A stretch of 64,000 nucleotides of DNA from Gari tellinella (lineage: Eukaryota; Mollusca; Bivalvia; Cardiida; Psammobiidae): NCBI GenBank assembly GCA_922989275.2, contig OV277858.1, forward strand, positions 10,230,001 to 10,294,000, given 5' to 3'. Shown piece after piece: positions 1-10,359 of this stretch. Position 1 is the stretch's first letter. Each line of letters opens with the position of its first letter. The position numbers were made by a program, and so were the translations under genes. The notes under the pieces were generated by a model. That model was given only the letters and a program-made list of their open reading frames with translations. It was not told where the DNA came from and ran no database searches.

Positions 1-138
1 AGCAGACGTGAAAAGCAAATTTAACTTGCCAGTAGGAAAGCCGCCCAACTGGGTATCCAACTTGTGATCTCACAAGTCCATTAGGCTACCAGCTAAGTTA
101 AACTTTCTGCGATTTTAAATTATTAGGCTTGCTTTGTA

Positions 139-343
139 TGCCCCCCCCCCTTTTAAAATGGGGTTTCAAGGGGTTCCGTCGGATTTTTTGTCGCCCGTAA
201 CTCAAAAAGTATTTAGATGAAACTTCACAAATCAGCATATGAACTTTTTCACCTCCATATTTTGGTCCAGTTAGGATTTACGAGTTATTGCCACTTTTTC
301 TCCCTAATTTGGACTTGTGTCGCACGTAACTCAAAAAGTTGTA
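139..343 (+). mobile_element. HINE-like repeat fragment, ATGCCCCC family, left part
   Basis: The fragment starts with a C-rich run and an AAAATGGGG partner. It continues with the phrases 'gcccgtaactcaaaaagt', 'gatgaaacttcacaaat' and 'cacctccatattttggtccagtt', which recur many times at 39.2-40.7 kb. It is the left piece of one copy; the right piece resumes after the MITE that ends at 1344. No coding content. Confidence 0.75.
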
Positions 344-1344
344 CAGTGTAGATCCGTTACTGCGCGGTCCGCTATCTCGCGAAACCCAATATATCTTGGT
401 CGCTGTGTGGACCCCATTTTTTCCTACAATGTATATGAAAGTTAACAAAACATGTGTAGCAATAATTCAAATCATGAATTATACCCATATCAGGCCACCA
501 ATTGTGTAATCCAGGACGTGTTATGTACACTCCTGTGTAATCAGACTTCAATTGTCGCGTAATTATCACTACCAGTTCTCGTAGTTGACTTTCTCACCTT
601 CGAACGGCATGATGCATGAACAAGCAAACAATACTGGGTAAACACGTTCATGTCAAATTTTGTACATTTTTAATCCATAATTGGCAAACAAAACCTGATT
701 GCGTAATAACCTACACATCAAATGTGCCATATTTATAGCGGTTCGGCAACCAGCCTGTACTGCGATTTGTTCCAGTTAACTACGTTCTTAGGACCATGTC
801 GCCAAAGAAGTTAAACAATTTATCCAAAAAAAATAAACTTGTTAACTGTAAGTAGATTACAATATTCTTTCAATTATTACAACTTCACGAATTACATTTA
901 AGAGAGTAAACCCAATTCCATTCACGTTCGTGTTTCAGAACACGTATTTAGTGTGATTTTCGCAGTAAATTTATACGCACACATTAAGTGTATTTTTCAC
1001 GATAATGAAATATGCATGCTTATACGAAAATGGCTGCCGTCGTAACGAAGAGACACATAATAAAACCTAAAACAGCTATAGCTAGGTATGACAGTGCATA
1101 CAGGGATTTGTTTTCACAAAAAATAAAAAGGTATGCAGTCATGGAATAATGATTATTGCAAGAATTAGATAAAAAATAGAACCATTCAAAGGAAAACGCA
1201 CGCTGAATTTGGTTGAGACACGAAGTAAACTTCGTGCAATTACTTCGTGGTTGAGATCAAAATTTGGCTATATATAGCGATCTGACTACATCGCGGATTT
1301 CTTTTGCTTGACCCCAATTTCTGTGATATATTGGATCTACACTG
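344..1344. mobile_element. 1.0 kb TA-flanked MITE (Tc1/mariner-like) inside a HINE copy
   Basis: The host repeat is interrupted exactly here. The left end begins CAGTGTAGATCC and the right end is its perfect 12 bp inverse, GGATCTACACTG. TA flanks both sides (342-343 and 1345-1346). Removing the element and one TA restores the repeat phrase 'aaaaagtt.tactactacagtgatgaaac', which is seen elsewhere in the window. TA duplication and CAGTG termini are typical of Tc1/mariner-type elements. No transposase is present, so the element is non-autonomous. Confidence 0.8.
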
Positions 1345-1346
1345 TA

Positions 1347-1475
1347 CTACTACAGTGATGAAACTTTGTAAATACTTCTATGCTCTGCCTCATCAGTATA
1401 TGAACTTGCGCACCTCCATAGTTTGGTCCAGTAGCGATTGATTGTAGTGGAGTTTTTGGGCTTTATCACCCCTTT
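1347..1475 (+). mobile_element. HINE-like repeat fragment, ATGCCCCC family, right part
   Basis: This continues the copy that begins at 139 after the inserted MITE ('ctactacagtgatgaaactttgtaaatac', then 'cacctccatagtttggtccagtagcgattgatt'). It breaks off where an AGCTCACC-family element begins at 1477. Confidence 0.7.
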
Positions 1476-1476
1476 T

Positions 1477-2030
1477 AGCTCACCTGGGTGAGCTATTTTG
1501 ATCGTCCTGTGTCCGTTGTCCGTCCGTTGTCAATAATTTCTTAAAACAACATCTCCTCCTAAACTATTTGTCGGATTTTACCAAACCTTGCAGGAATGAT
1601 CCTTGGGTCAACCTCTACCATTATTCAAAGAATTTGATTCCATACAGAACTCTGGTTGAACCATGGCAACCAATGTGAAATAAATGTGAAAACTTTAAAA
1701 ATCTTCTTCTCAAAAAGCATAAGGCCAAGGGCTACCAAATTTGGTATGTAGCATCATCTAGTACACCTCTGCAAAGATTGTTCAAATTTTGCTCCTGGGG
1801 TCAAAATTTACCCATCATGGGAGTCACAATTTTTACATAGACTTATATAGTAAAAACTTAAAAAATCTTCTGAAACCAAAAGGCTTAGAGCTGTGATATT
1901 TGGTATGTAGCATCATCTAGTGGACCTCTACAGAGATTGTTCACATTTTGCTCCTAGGGTTAGAATTGTACCACCCCGGGCTCACAAGTTTTACATAGGC
2001 TTATATAGTAAACCTTACAAAATCATAAGT
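1477..2030 (+). mobile_element. HINE-like element, AGCTCACC family, 5' part
   Basis: It opens with the palindrome AGCTCACCTGGGTGAGCT, followed by 'attttgatcgtcctgtgtccg', a short GTCC tract, and about three monomers containing 'aaaaatcttcttctcaaaaagcataagg' and 'tagcatcatctag'. The full-length relative lies at 43518-45084. The 3' terminal hairpin is missing, so the copy is truncated near 2030. Confidence 0.8.
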
Positions 2031-2601
2031 GCTGACATTACCTTAGGCATGTATGACGTCACATCAATCGGTGTACGACTCAAAATCTGTTAACTATGAT
2101 ATTATATGAATTATATGCATAAAACATTTTTAGTATTTTAGTCGTGAACCAGTCAAATGTGTGGCAAGCGATTAGGAGACTGGTTAGCAAGTGATTCGTA
2201 AAATGTGAACAACTTGATACAGTCAATATTCCAAGACCTGTCAAAAACCGATAATATCTTCTGTAATCCATAAATGTGGTCACAGTCAAAATGTTAATAA
2301 GAACTTTGTGTTTGTCATGCAGGAAGTGTTTAATTAAACGTTTCAATTTTTGTTTTTTTTGATGTGCTGTTTCAAAGGGTAGATAATTGAACTTTAATGT
2401 AATTATGTTTCATGCATTAATAGGTCATAATCATTCGTCAACTCAACTTCTCATACACTGTTCAGATTTGGACAAAACTTCACAGGTTCATAGAGTACTA
2501 TCTGCAGGAGTGCATGAAGAACTATTTTTTCCATTCCGCTATTTCCAAGGGGAGATAATTGGACTTAAATTTAGTTTACGTTACTGTAACCCTTTCTTGT
2601 T
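2031..2601 (+). repeat. Unclassified dispersed repeat pieces
   Basis: There is no supportable gene. The phrases 'gagataattgaac', 'tttcatgcattaataggtc' and 'cacaggttcatagagtactatctgca' recur at about 15060-15132 and 17080-17215, so at least 2370-2580 belongs to a dispersed repeat of unknown class. A CRE-like palindrome, TGACGTCA, lies at 2054-2061. Confidence 0.5.
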
Positions 2602-3470
2602 ATGCCCCCAAAGGGTTCGGGGGCCCGAGCATATAGTAATCGCTCTGTCCGTCCGTCCTTCCGTCCGTCCCATTTCCTGTCCAGTCTGTAACTTCTTTGT
2701 CTATGAATGGATTTCAATTTAACTCGGTACAAACGTTTACCAGACAAAGACGATGTGTCACGTTTAACTCCCAAGTCCATAGGTCAAAGGTCAATGGTCA
2801 CAGGGTTCAATTACTTTGTCTCAAATTTCGTGTCCGGTCTGTAACTTCTTTATCTATGATTGGATATTAATATAACTTGGTATAAATGTTTACCAGACAA
2901 ATACGATGTGTCGCGTTTAACTCCCAGGTCCATAGGTCAATGGTCAAGGTCACAGGGTTCAATTACTTTGACATAAATTTTGTGTCCGGTCTGTAACTTC
3001 TTTATTTATGATTGGATTTCAATATAACTTTGTATGAATGTTCACCAGACAGGGATGATGTGTCACATTTAACTCCCAGGTCCATGGGTCAAAGGTCAAG
3101 GTCACAGGGTTCAATTACTTTGTCACAAATTTCATATTTGGTCTGTTACTTCTTTTTCTATGAATGGATTTCAATATAATTTCACACAAATGTTCACCAT
3201 ACAAAGATGATGTGTCTCTTTTAAACCTTGGTCCATGGGTCAAAGGTCAAGGTCACAGGGTTCAATTACTTTATCACAAATTTCGTGTCCAGTCTGTAAC
3301 TTCTTTATCTATAGATTGATTTCAGTATAACTTGGCACAAATGTTCACCAGACAAAGATGATGTGTGGCGTTTAACTCCCTGGTCCATGGCCCAAAGGTC
3401 AAGGTCACAGTGTTAAATATAACTCCGAATTCATTTTTGTCATGTTAAACTCCCTTGTCAAAACTCTGGG
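2602..3470 (+). mobile_element. HINE-like element, ATGCCCCCAAAGGG family
   Basis: A 5' hairpin (ATGCCCCCAAAGGGTTCGGGGGC) is followed by 'atatagtaatcgc', a GTCCGTCC tract at 2647-2670 and five monomers of about 152 bp. 'tctgtaacttcttt' recurs near 2690, 2839, 2991, 3143 and 3294. Each monomer carries 'ggatttcaatataactt', 'caccagacaaagatgatgtgt' and 'aggtcaaggtcacagggttcaatt'. Relatives lie at 10360 and 49730. No 3' terminal hairpin is evident before the exon at 3577. Confidence 0.8.
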
Positions 3471-3576
3471 GATATTTCTTTAAATAGAGGGGACAATTGC
3501 GCAAAAACACAGCCTGGACAGATCACTTGAAGGCTGCAAAAGTGGATTTGTAAAACCTATTATATTGTTATTGCAG

Positions 3577-5278
3577 ATCAATGTGTTGGAAAGGATTGGA
3601 TTTTCCACTGTATAATAGAAGGCAAAATACTACCACTTGCAATAACTGGCCCAGAAGAAGACATCTGTAACAGTAGTGGAGAATCCACCATTTTTGACTT
3701 CCCAGCTTTGAATAAAATACTAGTTCAGACCACTGGTATTTCTAAAGGACAGAAAAGAACGGGAAAGAGGCAATGCTGTGTTTATTGCGAAACCATGGAT
3801 CTGAAGATATCAAGACACTTGCAGACTCATCATCAAGATGAGTCTGAAGTTGCCAAGATTCTTTGTTTGAAAAAAGGTTCGAAAGAAAGGAAGCGTGCTT
3901 GGGGCATACTTGCTGCTAGAGGTAATAATTTACATAATACAAAGGTCAGAGAAAAAGGTGTTGGATTACTAGTTCCAAAATATCGTCCAAGTGTATGTCA
4001 GGAAGAGGGAAAATATTTGTCCTGTGAATTTTGTAGAGGACTCATAGTTCAGACAGACATGTGGAAGCATCACTTGAGTTGTGTTGCAAATCCAGAGGGT
4101 GTGAAAAGTGATGGCCCTACTCGAAATTCTCGCCTGTTACTGCCTATACCAAAATCTGTTTCAAGGCAGTTTAATGAAGGTGTAGTAGTGAAAATGAGAG
4201 ATGATGTTATAGGCAGAAAAGCAAAGACAGATCCTTTAATACAAGAGTTTGGACAAAGACGCTTTGATAAGTCTGGAAAGTATGAACATACTCATGGAGG
4301 AAGCAGGATTTAACATAGAGGACAAAACATTCTCAAGTCCCTCATTTGCTCAAAAAGTAGGTCACAGCTTGAACAAATGTGCGTCAATTATGAAGATACA
4401 AGCAGCAGAAGACAATGATAATGTAACAGTGGAAAGAATGAAAATATTTCTGGAAATGTATAAGGATGAATATGATGAACGCATTTCCTCATTAGCTAGG
4501 GACTCTCTTTCAACAGCACAGTACAACAATACAAAATTCTTGCCACTTGTTGAAGATGTTGTAAAACTATCAAAATACTTGGACCAACAAGTTTCTGTCA
4601 TCATAAAAATGGATCCTAAAGATACAGAATACCAGTACTCCTCTTTGTGTAAACTTATCCTTGCACAAGTGATTTTGTTCAATAGAAAACGTTCAGGAGA
4701 GGCAGAAAGACTTAAAATAGATGCCTTTTTGAGGTGCTCACTGAACAACGAAGTAGATGCTGAAGTCGGAAGAAGTTTGACTAAATTTGAACAACATCTT
4801 TGTCAGACACATCTTCGAGTTGAAACTAGGGGGAAAAGGGGAAGAAAAGTTGCAGTTTTATTTACAAACACAATGAAGAAAAACATTGAAGTTCTTTTAA
4901 AGCTAAACAATGAACTGAAAATAAAAAGTAATGATGTATTTTGCCGACCTCATGGTACTAGACCATTTAGAGGGAATGACGTCTTAAAGGAGGCAGCTAT
5001 CAATGCAAAGCTTCAATATGTAGACAGAATTACCTCAACAAGTCTGAGGAAGCAGTTGGCCACAATGTGTCAGGTTCTTAATCTGGCAGAAAACAGTCAA
5101 GACATTTTAGCAAGATTCATGGGGCATGATATCAGAATTCACAGACAATATTACAGATTACCACAGAGCACTCTTGAAGTTGCTAAAGTGTCCAAAGTTT
5201 TACACCTTTTGAATTCAGGAAAGATAGGGAACATGGCAGGCGCAGACTTGGAAGACATTAATGTCAAAGAACCTATCG
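3577..5278 (+). pseudogene. Exon of zinc-finger / tyrosine-recombinase-like gene, frame broken
   Basis: The exon opens after an acceptor (ttattgcag, 3568-3576) and ends at a consensus donor (G|GTAAGT, GT at 5279). The first frame is open from the acceptor to 4313 and contains two zinc-knuckle-like motifs, CCVYC...H...HH and CEFC...H...C. The second frame runs from about 4249 and carries a tyrosine-recombinase-like signature: Arg in RSGE (codon 4690), Arg in LRK (5047), His in MGHD (5125) and Tyr in QYY (5149/5152). From memory of related invertebrate and fish proteins, a helical stretch normally sits at the frame junction, so a deletion plus frameshift near 4285-4300 is the simplest reading. 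Some 43 codons precede the first TTG in the open frame, so earlier exons probably exist. Crypton-type transposase or domesticated relative; the family name is uncertain. A sequencing error is the alternative to pseudogenisation. Confidence 0.7.
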
Positions 5279-5614
5279 GTAAGTTAATTTCATTGGCATT
5301 GATAAACATTACATGTATTATTCAGATGAAACATAATGTTTTTCTCAAACTTGGTCAGAATGTTTTTCTTGACAACATCTCAGTCTAATTGGATTGTGGG
5401 TGGGTGGGGTCAAAAAGTAGGCGTTTGTCAGTTTTAACCGATGACATGGCTGTTAAAATTGGTCATGTTTACTAACCGAGAATGAAAGTTACAAATAGTG
5501 GGCAAATTTTGTTATATAAATTTTATATTTGTGTGCGTCAGAATTTAATTCCACATCTTTAGTCCAACATTCTGATAGGTCTTGCGATCTGCAGGTTGAA
5601 AATCAATAATAATG

Positions 5615-6740
5615 TTCATTATACCCCCACTAACAAAGTTTTGGGGGGTAAATAGGAGCCAGCTTGTCGGTTCATTGGTCAGTCAGTCAGTTTGTTTTCC
5701 AAGCGGTTTCTCAGCAACCACTGACTGAAATCTGATGAAACTTGACATGATGCTTTATCACTTCTTACAGAGTTATGCCCCTTTGTTGACCTTCGTATGA
5801 TCCATTTCGTTTCCAAGCATTTTCTCAGCAACAACTGACTGAAATCCAATGAAACATAACTTGATGATTTATCATAAAGAGTAGATGTGCATCTAATTTT
5901 CCGCTTAAGTTTTTTTCTGATAGAGTTATGCCCCTTTTTTGACTTTTCATTTCACCGCCTTTTCTTTATTCGTTTGTACAGGGTTTCTCAGATTTTTAGT
6001 CCAATCAGTTTCTCAGCAACCACTGGCTTAAATCCAATGAAACTTCATATGATGCTTTATCATAAAGATGAGATGTGCATCTGATAAAAAAAATCCACTT
6101 CAGTGATTTTCTTACAGAGTTATTCCCCTTTCTTGAGTTTTTGTTTTTGCTGACTGAAATCCAATGAAACTTGACATGATGCATTATCATAAAGAGAACA
6201 GGGTTCAACATTAACTTTTATTTTCACTAGTCCGGTCGGGCTAATACTTTAAAACAGTACTAGCCCGGACCTAATTTTGTTGTGCCCTGATGATGATCCA
6301 AACTTTGAACAATTTTTTTAAAGCATATTTGGTAAAATAAGATTAGAAAAGACTTCCAATATCTGATGTATGTTGACTTTGATGCCTGAAACATATAGAA
6401 AGAACTTTTTCGCTGTCAAAATTGTATCGCATAAGTTAAGTAAAATAATATGTAGATTTTATTTTGATGTGCCTGGTCGGGCTATAGTTCTTGAAAAGTG
6501 ATTTTCTGTCAGGGTCATGCCCCTTTGTTGACTTCATTTCTGCACCATTTCTTTTTCTTTTCTGCGCAGTTTCTCAGTAACCACTTGCTGTTTTGTTGGA
6601 ACTGTTTCTCAGTAACCGCTGTCTGAAATCGAATCAAAACTTGACATGATGCTTTATCATTAAGAGGATCTAATAATTTTCCAGTTTACCGACTTACAGA
6701 GTTATGCCCCTTTGTTTAAATAATCTGACTCTTATAAAAA
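5615..6740 (+). mobile_element. HINE-like element, ATACCCCCACTAAC family, interrupted
   Basis: A 5' hairpin-like start, ATACCCCCACTAACAAAG with a GGGGGGTA partner, is followed by 'gtcagtcagtcagt' and degenerate monomers built on 'tttctcagcaaccactgactgaaatc', 'gatgaaacttgacatgatgctttatca' and 'acagagttatgcccctttgttgac'. Monomers recur near 5707, 5820, 6008 and 6597. About 270 bp (6205-6490) do not fit the monomer. That piece starts 'cagggttcaacattaac' and contains 'ctagtccggtcgggcta', so it is probably another inserted element. Confidence 0.65.
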
Positions 6741-6774
6741 TCTTAGTACGAGTTATTTCCCATTAATGATTTTT

Positions 6775-7080
6775 AGCTCGTCTGTTTCGAAGAAACTTCG
6801 AGGTATTAAGATCACTGGGTCGTTGGCGTTGTCATCATCATCTGTGTTGTCTTGCAAAAACTTGTTTGTATCTCAAGCATATATAATATAATCTGATCTA
6901 AATTAGAAATATTCACATCATCTGCTACAGTTCTGAAATTAACTGAAAATCTCATAAACATTGTACAACAGGGCTCAAACTTAACTATTCAAGTTTACAG
7001 CTAGCTTAATGCTGTACTAAATCAAGGTTATCACCTTCCAAAAGTATTGCTTCTGACTTTGTTGATAGGTTCTGAAAGTA
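6775..7080 (+). mobile_element. Short HINE-like 5' end, AGCTCGTCTG family
   Basis: AGCTCGTCTGTTTCGAAGAAA forms a partial hairpin and is followed by 'atcactgggtcgttggcgttgtc', resembling the 5' ends of the other hairpin-initiated repeats. Only a fragment is present. From about 6960 to 7080 nothing is recognised beyond 'cagggctcaaacttaact', which resembles the start of the insert at 6205. Confidence 0.4.
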
Positions 7081-7464
7081 CATTGGAACCCCTCTAAACC
7101 GGAACCCTAAATACAGGAATTCTCTCTAATCCGGACAAAAAGTTTGGTCCCGTTTCCAACCCTTCTTTATTTTAAATTACACCATATATGCGCCCTTCAT
7201 ACATTCATGAATATGTATCATCAGAAATGTTTTCTATATTCTAGTACATGATAGCTTAAAGCAGGTTGAAAGTAAAGCAGAATGCGCCTTTAAGGCGAAT
7301 TCTGCTTTACTTTCAACCTGCTTTAAGTGGTCAGCTAACTTCCATACTAGAAACAAGCTATGTGATAAATTGATAATGGGTTAAAACCCCTCTAAACTGG
7401 AAACCCCTCTGAACCAGAAATTTATGTTGTCCTCACACATGTCCGGTTTAGAGGGGTTTCACTG
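7081..7464. mobile_element. 384 bp TA-flanked MITE containing a nested palindrome
   Basis: The terminal inverted repeats match over about 23 bp: left CATTGGAACCCCTCTAAACC, right end inverse CAGTGAAACCCCTCTAAACC. TA flanks both sides (7079-7080 and 7465-7466). Internal copies of 'cccctctaaactgga' also occur. The near-perfect palindrome 7255-7327 sits inside. No transposase; a Tc1/mariner-type MITE is the likely class. Confidence 0.8.
7255..7327. repeat. Palindrome family C (TTAAAGCAGG...CCTGCTTTAA)
   Basis: The arms CTTAAAGCAGGTTGAAAG and CTTTCAACCTGCTTTAAG flank a second inverted core (TAAAGCAGAATGCGCC / GGCGAATTCTGCTTTA) with almost no loop. Arms are about 36 bp with very few mismatches. 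Related copies lie at 13494, 14129, 21580, 25450, 30474, 41500 and 46374. Confidence 0.85.
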
Positions 7465-7557
7465 TATTTATATTAACTTGTAAATATGGAAGAGTCAGTT
7501 AAATTTTAGCCCTTAACAGATAAACAGGTAAACTCAGATGGAACAGAAACAATTGTT

Positions 7558-8446
7558 ATACCCCCGCAAACAAAGTTTGAGAGCGGGTATATAGGAGTCA
7601 GTGTGTTGGGCGGTCGGTTGGTCTGTCTGTCTGTCTGTCCGTGGCAAAAACTTTAATGTATAGCCTATTACTCAAAAAGTATAAGAGGTATCCACATGAA
7701 ACTTCATGTGTGGGTAGATCTCATTGGGAAGATGAACCCTTCATAAGAACAGTAACTCTTGATTTCAATTTGTTTTAGTTATTGCCCTTTGTTTTGGAAA
7801 AAAAATGAAATTAGCTCATTACTCAATAAGTATAAGAGGTATCAACATGAAACGTCATGGGTGGCTCTATCTCATTAGGGAAATGAACCCTACATAATAA
7901 CAGTACTCTTGATTTCAAACTTTTTGAGTTATTGCTCTTTGTTTTGGGGAAAAACTTGAAATTAGCTAATTACTCAAAAAGTATAAGATGTATCAACATG
8001 AAAAGTTCTTCATGTATGGGTAGATCTCATTGTGGAGATGAACACTTTGTAAGAACAGTAACTCTTGATTTCAAATGTTTTGAGTTTTTGCACTTTGTTT
8101 TTAGGAACAAACTTGAAATAAGCTCATTACTCAAAAAGTATAAGAGGTATCAACATGAAACTTCATGTGTGGGTAGATCTCATTGGGTAGATGAACCCTA
8201 CATAAGAACAGTAACCCTTGATTTCAATTTTATTAGTTATTTCCCTTGGTTTTTGGGAAACAGCTTGAAATTTTTGAAGAACGAAAACCTTATTGCCCTT
8301 GTTACTTTTGACAGCTGTGCATGCTTGTAGGCTGTGCCTATTTCATGTTATAATCAACATACCTTGCTATGTACACACTTTTACTATCAAATTGCTATTA
8401 CGGGGGTATTTTCAACTATTTTGTCACTTCAGTGGCAGTTCTAGTT
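7558..8446 (+). mobile_element. Complete HINE-like element, ATACCCCCGCAAAC family
   Basis: The 5' end ATACCCCCGCAAACAAAG pairs with GCGGGTATA. A tract of GGTCTGTCTGTCTGTCTGTCC follows at about 7619-7640, then four monomers of about 150 bp ('ctcaaaaagtataagaggtat' at 7672, 7822, 7972 and 8130). The 3' end has CGGGGGTAT, the inverse of the 5' end, then a small hairpin CACTTCAGTG and the tail 'gcagttctagtt'. ORFs through this span (for example 7932-8330) are monomer read-through, not genes. Confidence 0.8.
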
Positions 8447-9294
8447 TTCAACTTGATACCTTAAGCATACACACACATCTGGGATAATTTTTTAATGTAG
8501 ATCAGGAGGTCTGATTTCTTCTTCTTCCAGTTTCAGTGCATCGCAGCATCGACACACCTACGTGACTATATACAAGTGAGGGAAGGTCCCATGCGGTTAA
8601 CATTTTAAAATTAGGTTAAAAACATTTAGGATAGCGTTGATGACAAGCAATTAAAATAGAAAACTATGTACCATATCGTAAATATACGATATCGTAAATA
8701 ATGATGAAACAGGCCTCTTGTACATTAATGCATCGGCAATGAACCTTTACGACGTGATTTTGATTGCAGTCGCAAAGTCTTGGACAAACTTAGGTGTGAA
8801 TTACAAATGTACCTCCGCTGAAACTAACATTAGGATTCGTCCCCGCTTCGCAGTTGTTTTACCCACAGGGACTCGACACGATTGATTTTCATTTTTTTGT
8901 GACAAAAGGTATATAGAGACAGGGGGTACAACTTATTTTCACTTTATTATCACCCTGTCTCAATAAAACTGGTCATTTCGTGAATAATAATTGATGAAAC
9001 AAAACTTTTGTTGCATTTCTGTCTAGCTACCATATTCTTGTTGGTTACAATGATACGACATAAAATCAGGGCCTCGATAGTCAGAATGAGATGGCATGCC
9101 ATATTTTGCACACTTGTCTCATGCTGAAAAATGGACTGGGATAATGTCTTTGATATCTAATGCTTCCATGATAATATATTTTGATACAGACATTGCGACT
9201 AGTGATGCTGATGATGAAGAAGAAAATATGGCAGAAAAGCAGAGCAGAATCACAACAACAAATGATCCAGGTAAAAGAGCAACTAACTCCTTTT
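8447..9294. other. No recognised feature
   Basis: This is intron sequence with no supportable exon or complete element. 'atcgtaaatatacgatatcgtaaat' near 8675 is a short AT-rich palindromic repeat. The rest is not recognised. Confidence 0.4.
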
Positions 9295-10245
9295 TATACC
9301 CCCCACAAACGAAGTATTTTTTTTTGGGGGGGGGGGGGGGGGTATACTGGAGTCACCCTGTCCGTCCGTCCGGCTTGACCGGGGCATAACTTCAAAAGTA
9401 TAAAAGCTATTGACTTCAAACTTCATACACAGATAGATCACATTAACTTGAAGTGCAGTGCACAAGGTTCCTAACTCTGGCTTCAGTATTTTTGGAGTTA
9501 TTGCCCTTTGTCATTTTTGTCACAATTCGGCTTGTCATTTTTTTGTCACAATTCGGCTTGTCCGGAGCATAAATTCCAAAGTATGAAAGCTATTTACTTC
9601 AAACTTCATAAACAGATCGATCACATTTACCCAAAGTGCAGTGCCCAAGGTTCCTAACTCTGGCTTCATTATTTTTGGAGTTATTGCCCTTTGTCATTTT
9701 TGTCACAATTAGGCTTGTCCGGAGCATATCTTAAAAAGTATAAAAGCTATTGACTTCAAACTTCATACACAGATAGATCACATTGACCTGAAGTGCACAA
9801 GGTCCATAACTCTGGCTTCAGTAATTTTGGAGTTATTGCCCTTGTCATTTTTGTCACAATTCGGCTTGTCCGGAGCATAACTTCGAAAGTATAAAAGTTA
9901 TTAAATTCAAACGTCATAGACAGATAGATCACATTGACCCAAAGTGCTGTGCACAAGGTCCTTAACTCTGGCTTCAGTATTATTGGAGTTATTGCCTTTT
10001 GTCATTTTTGTCACAATTTGACTTGTCCGGAGCAAAACTTCAAAAGTATGAAAGCTATTGACTTCAAACTTCATACACGGATAGATCACATTGACCCAAA
10101 GTGCAGTGCACACGGTCCATAACTGTGGCTTAAGAATTTTTGGAGTTATTGCCCTTTGTCATTTTTGTCACAATTCGGCTTGTCTGGAGCATTACTTCAA
10201 AAGAATAAAAGCTATTGACCTAAAACTTCATACACAGGTGTTTTC
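9295..10245 (+). mobile_element. HINE-like element, ATACCCCCCACAAACG family, with poly-G
   Basis: The start ATACCCCCCACAAACGAAG is followed by a T run and a G run of about 18 (9325-9342), then GTCCGTCCGTCC and about six monomers of 155-160 bp. Each has 'ggcttgtccggagcataactt', 'aagtataaaagctattgacttc', 'aaacttcatacacagatagatcacatt' and 'ggagttattgccctttgtc'. The end blurs into other sequence near 10240. The poly-G run is a likely sequencing-error site. Confidence 0.8.
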
Positions 10246-10359
10246 ATTTGTGAAGAAGGTATTCTGAAATAACCAAGATCAAAGTCACTTTTTGAAGTCA
10301 AAGGCTGATAATACATGTTGATGATGTAGTGTCAATTTTGCTGGCCAAGACCTTAACCT

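Noticed and set aside
4362..4748. 128-codon minus-strand ORF
   Set aside because: It is a shadow of the recombinase-like exon on the plus strand, which has motifs and splice sites.
7932..8330. 132-codon ORF
   Set aside because: It reads through HINE monomers and contains the same peptide twice.
9096..9389. 97-codon ORF ending in a Gly run
   Set aside because: It runs from unrecognised sequence into the HINE hairpin and poly-G; no splice or start support.
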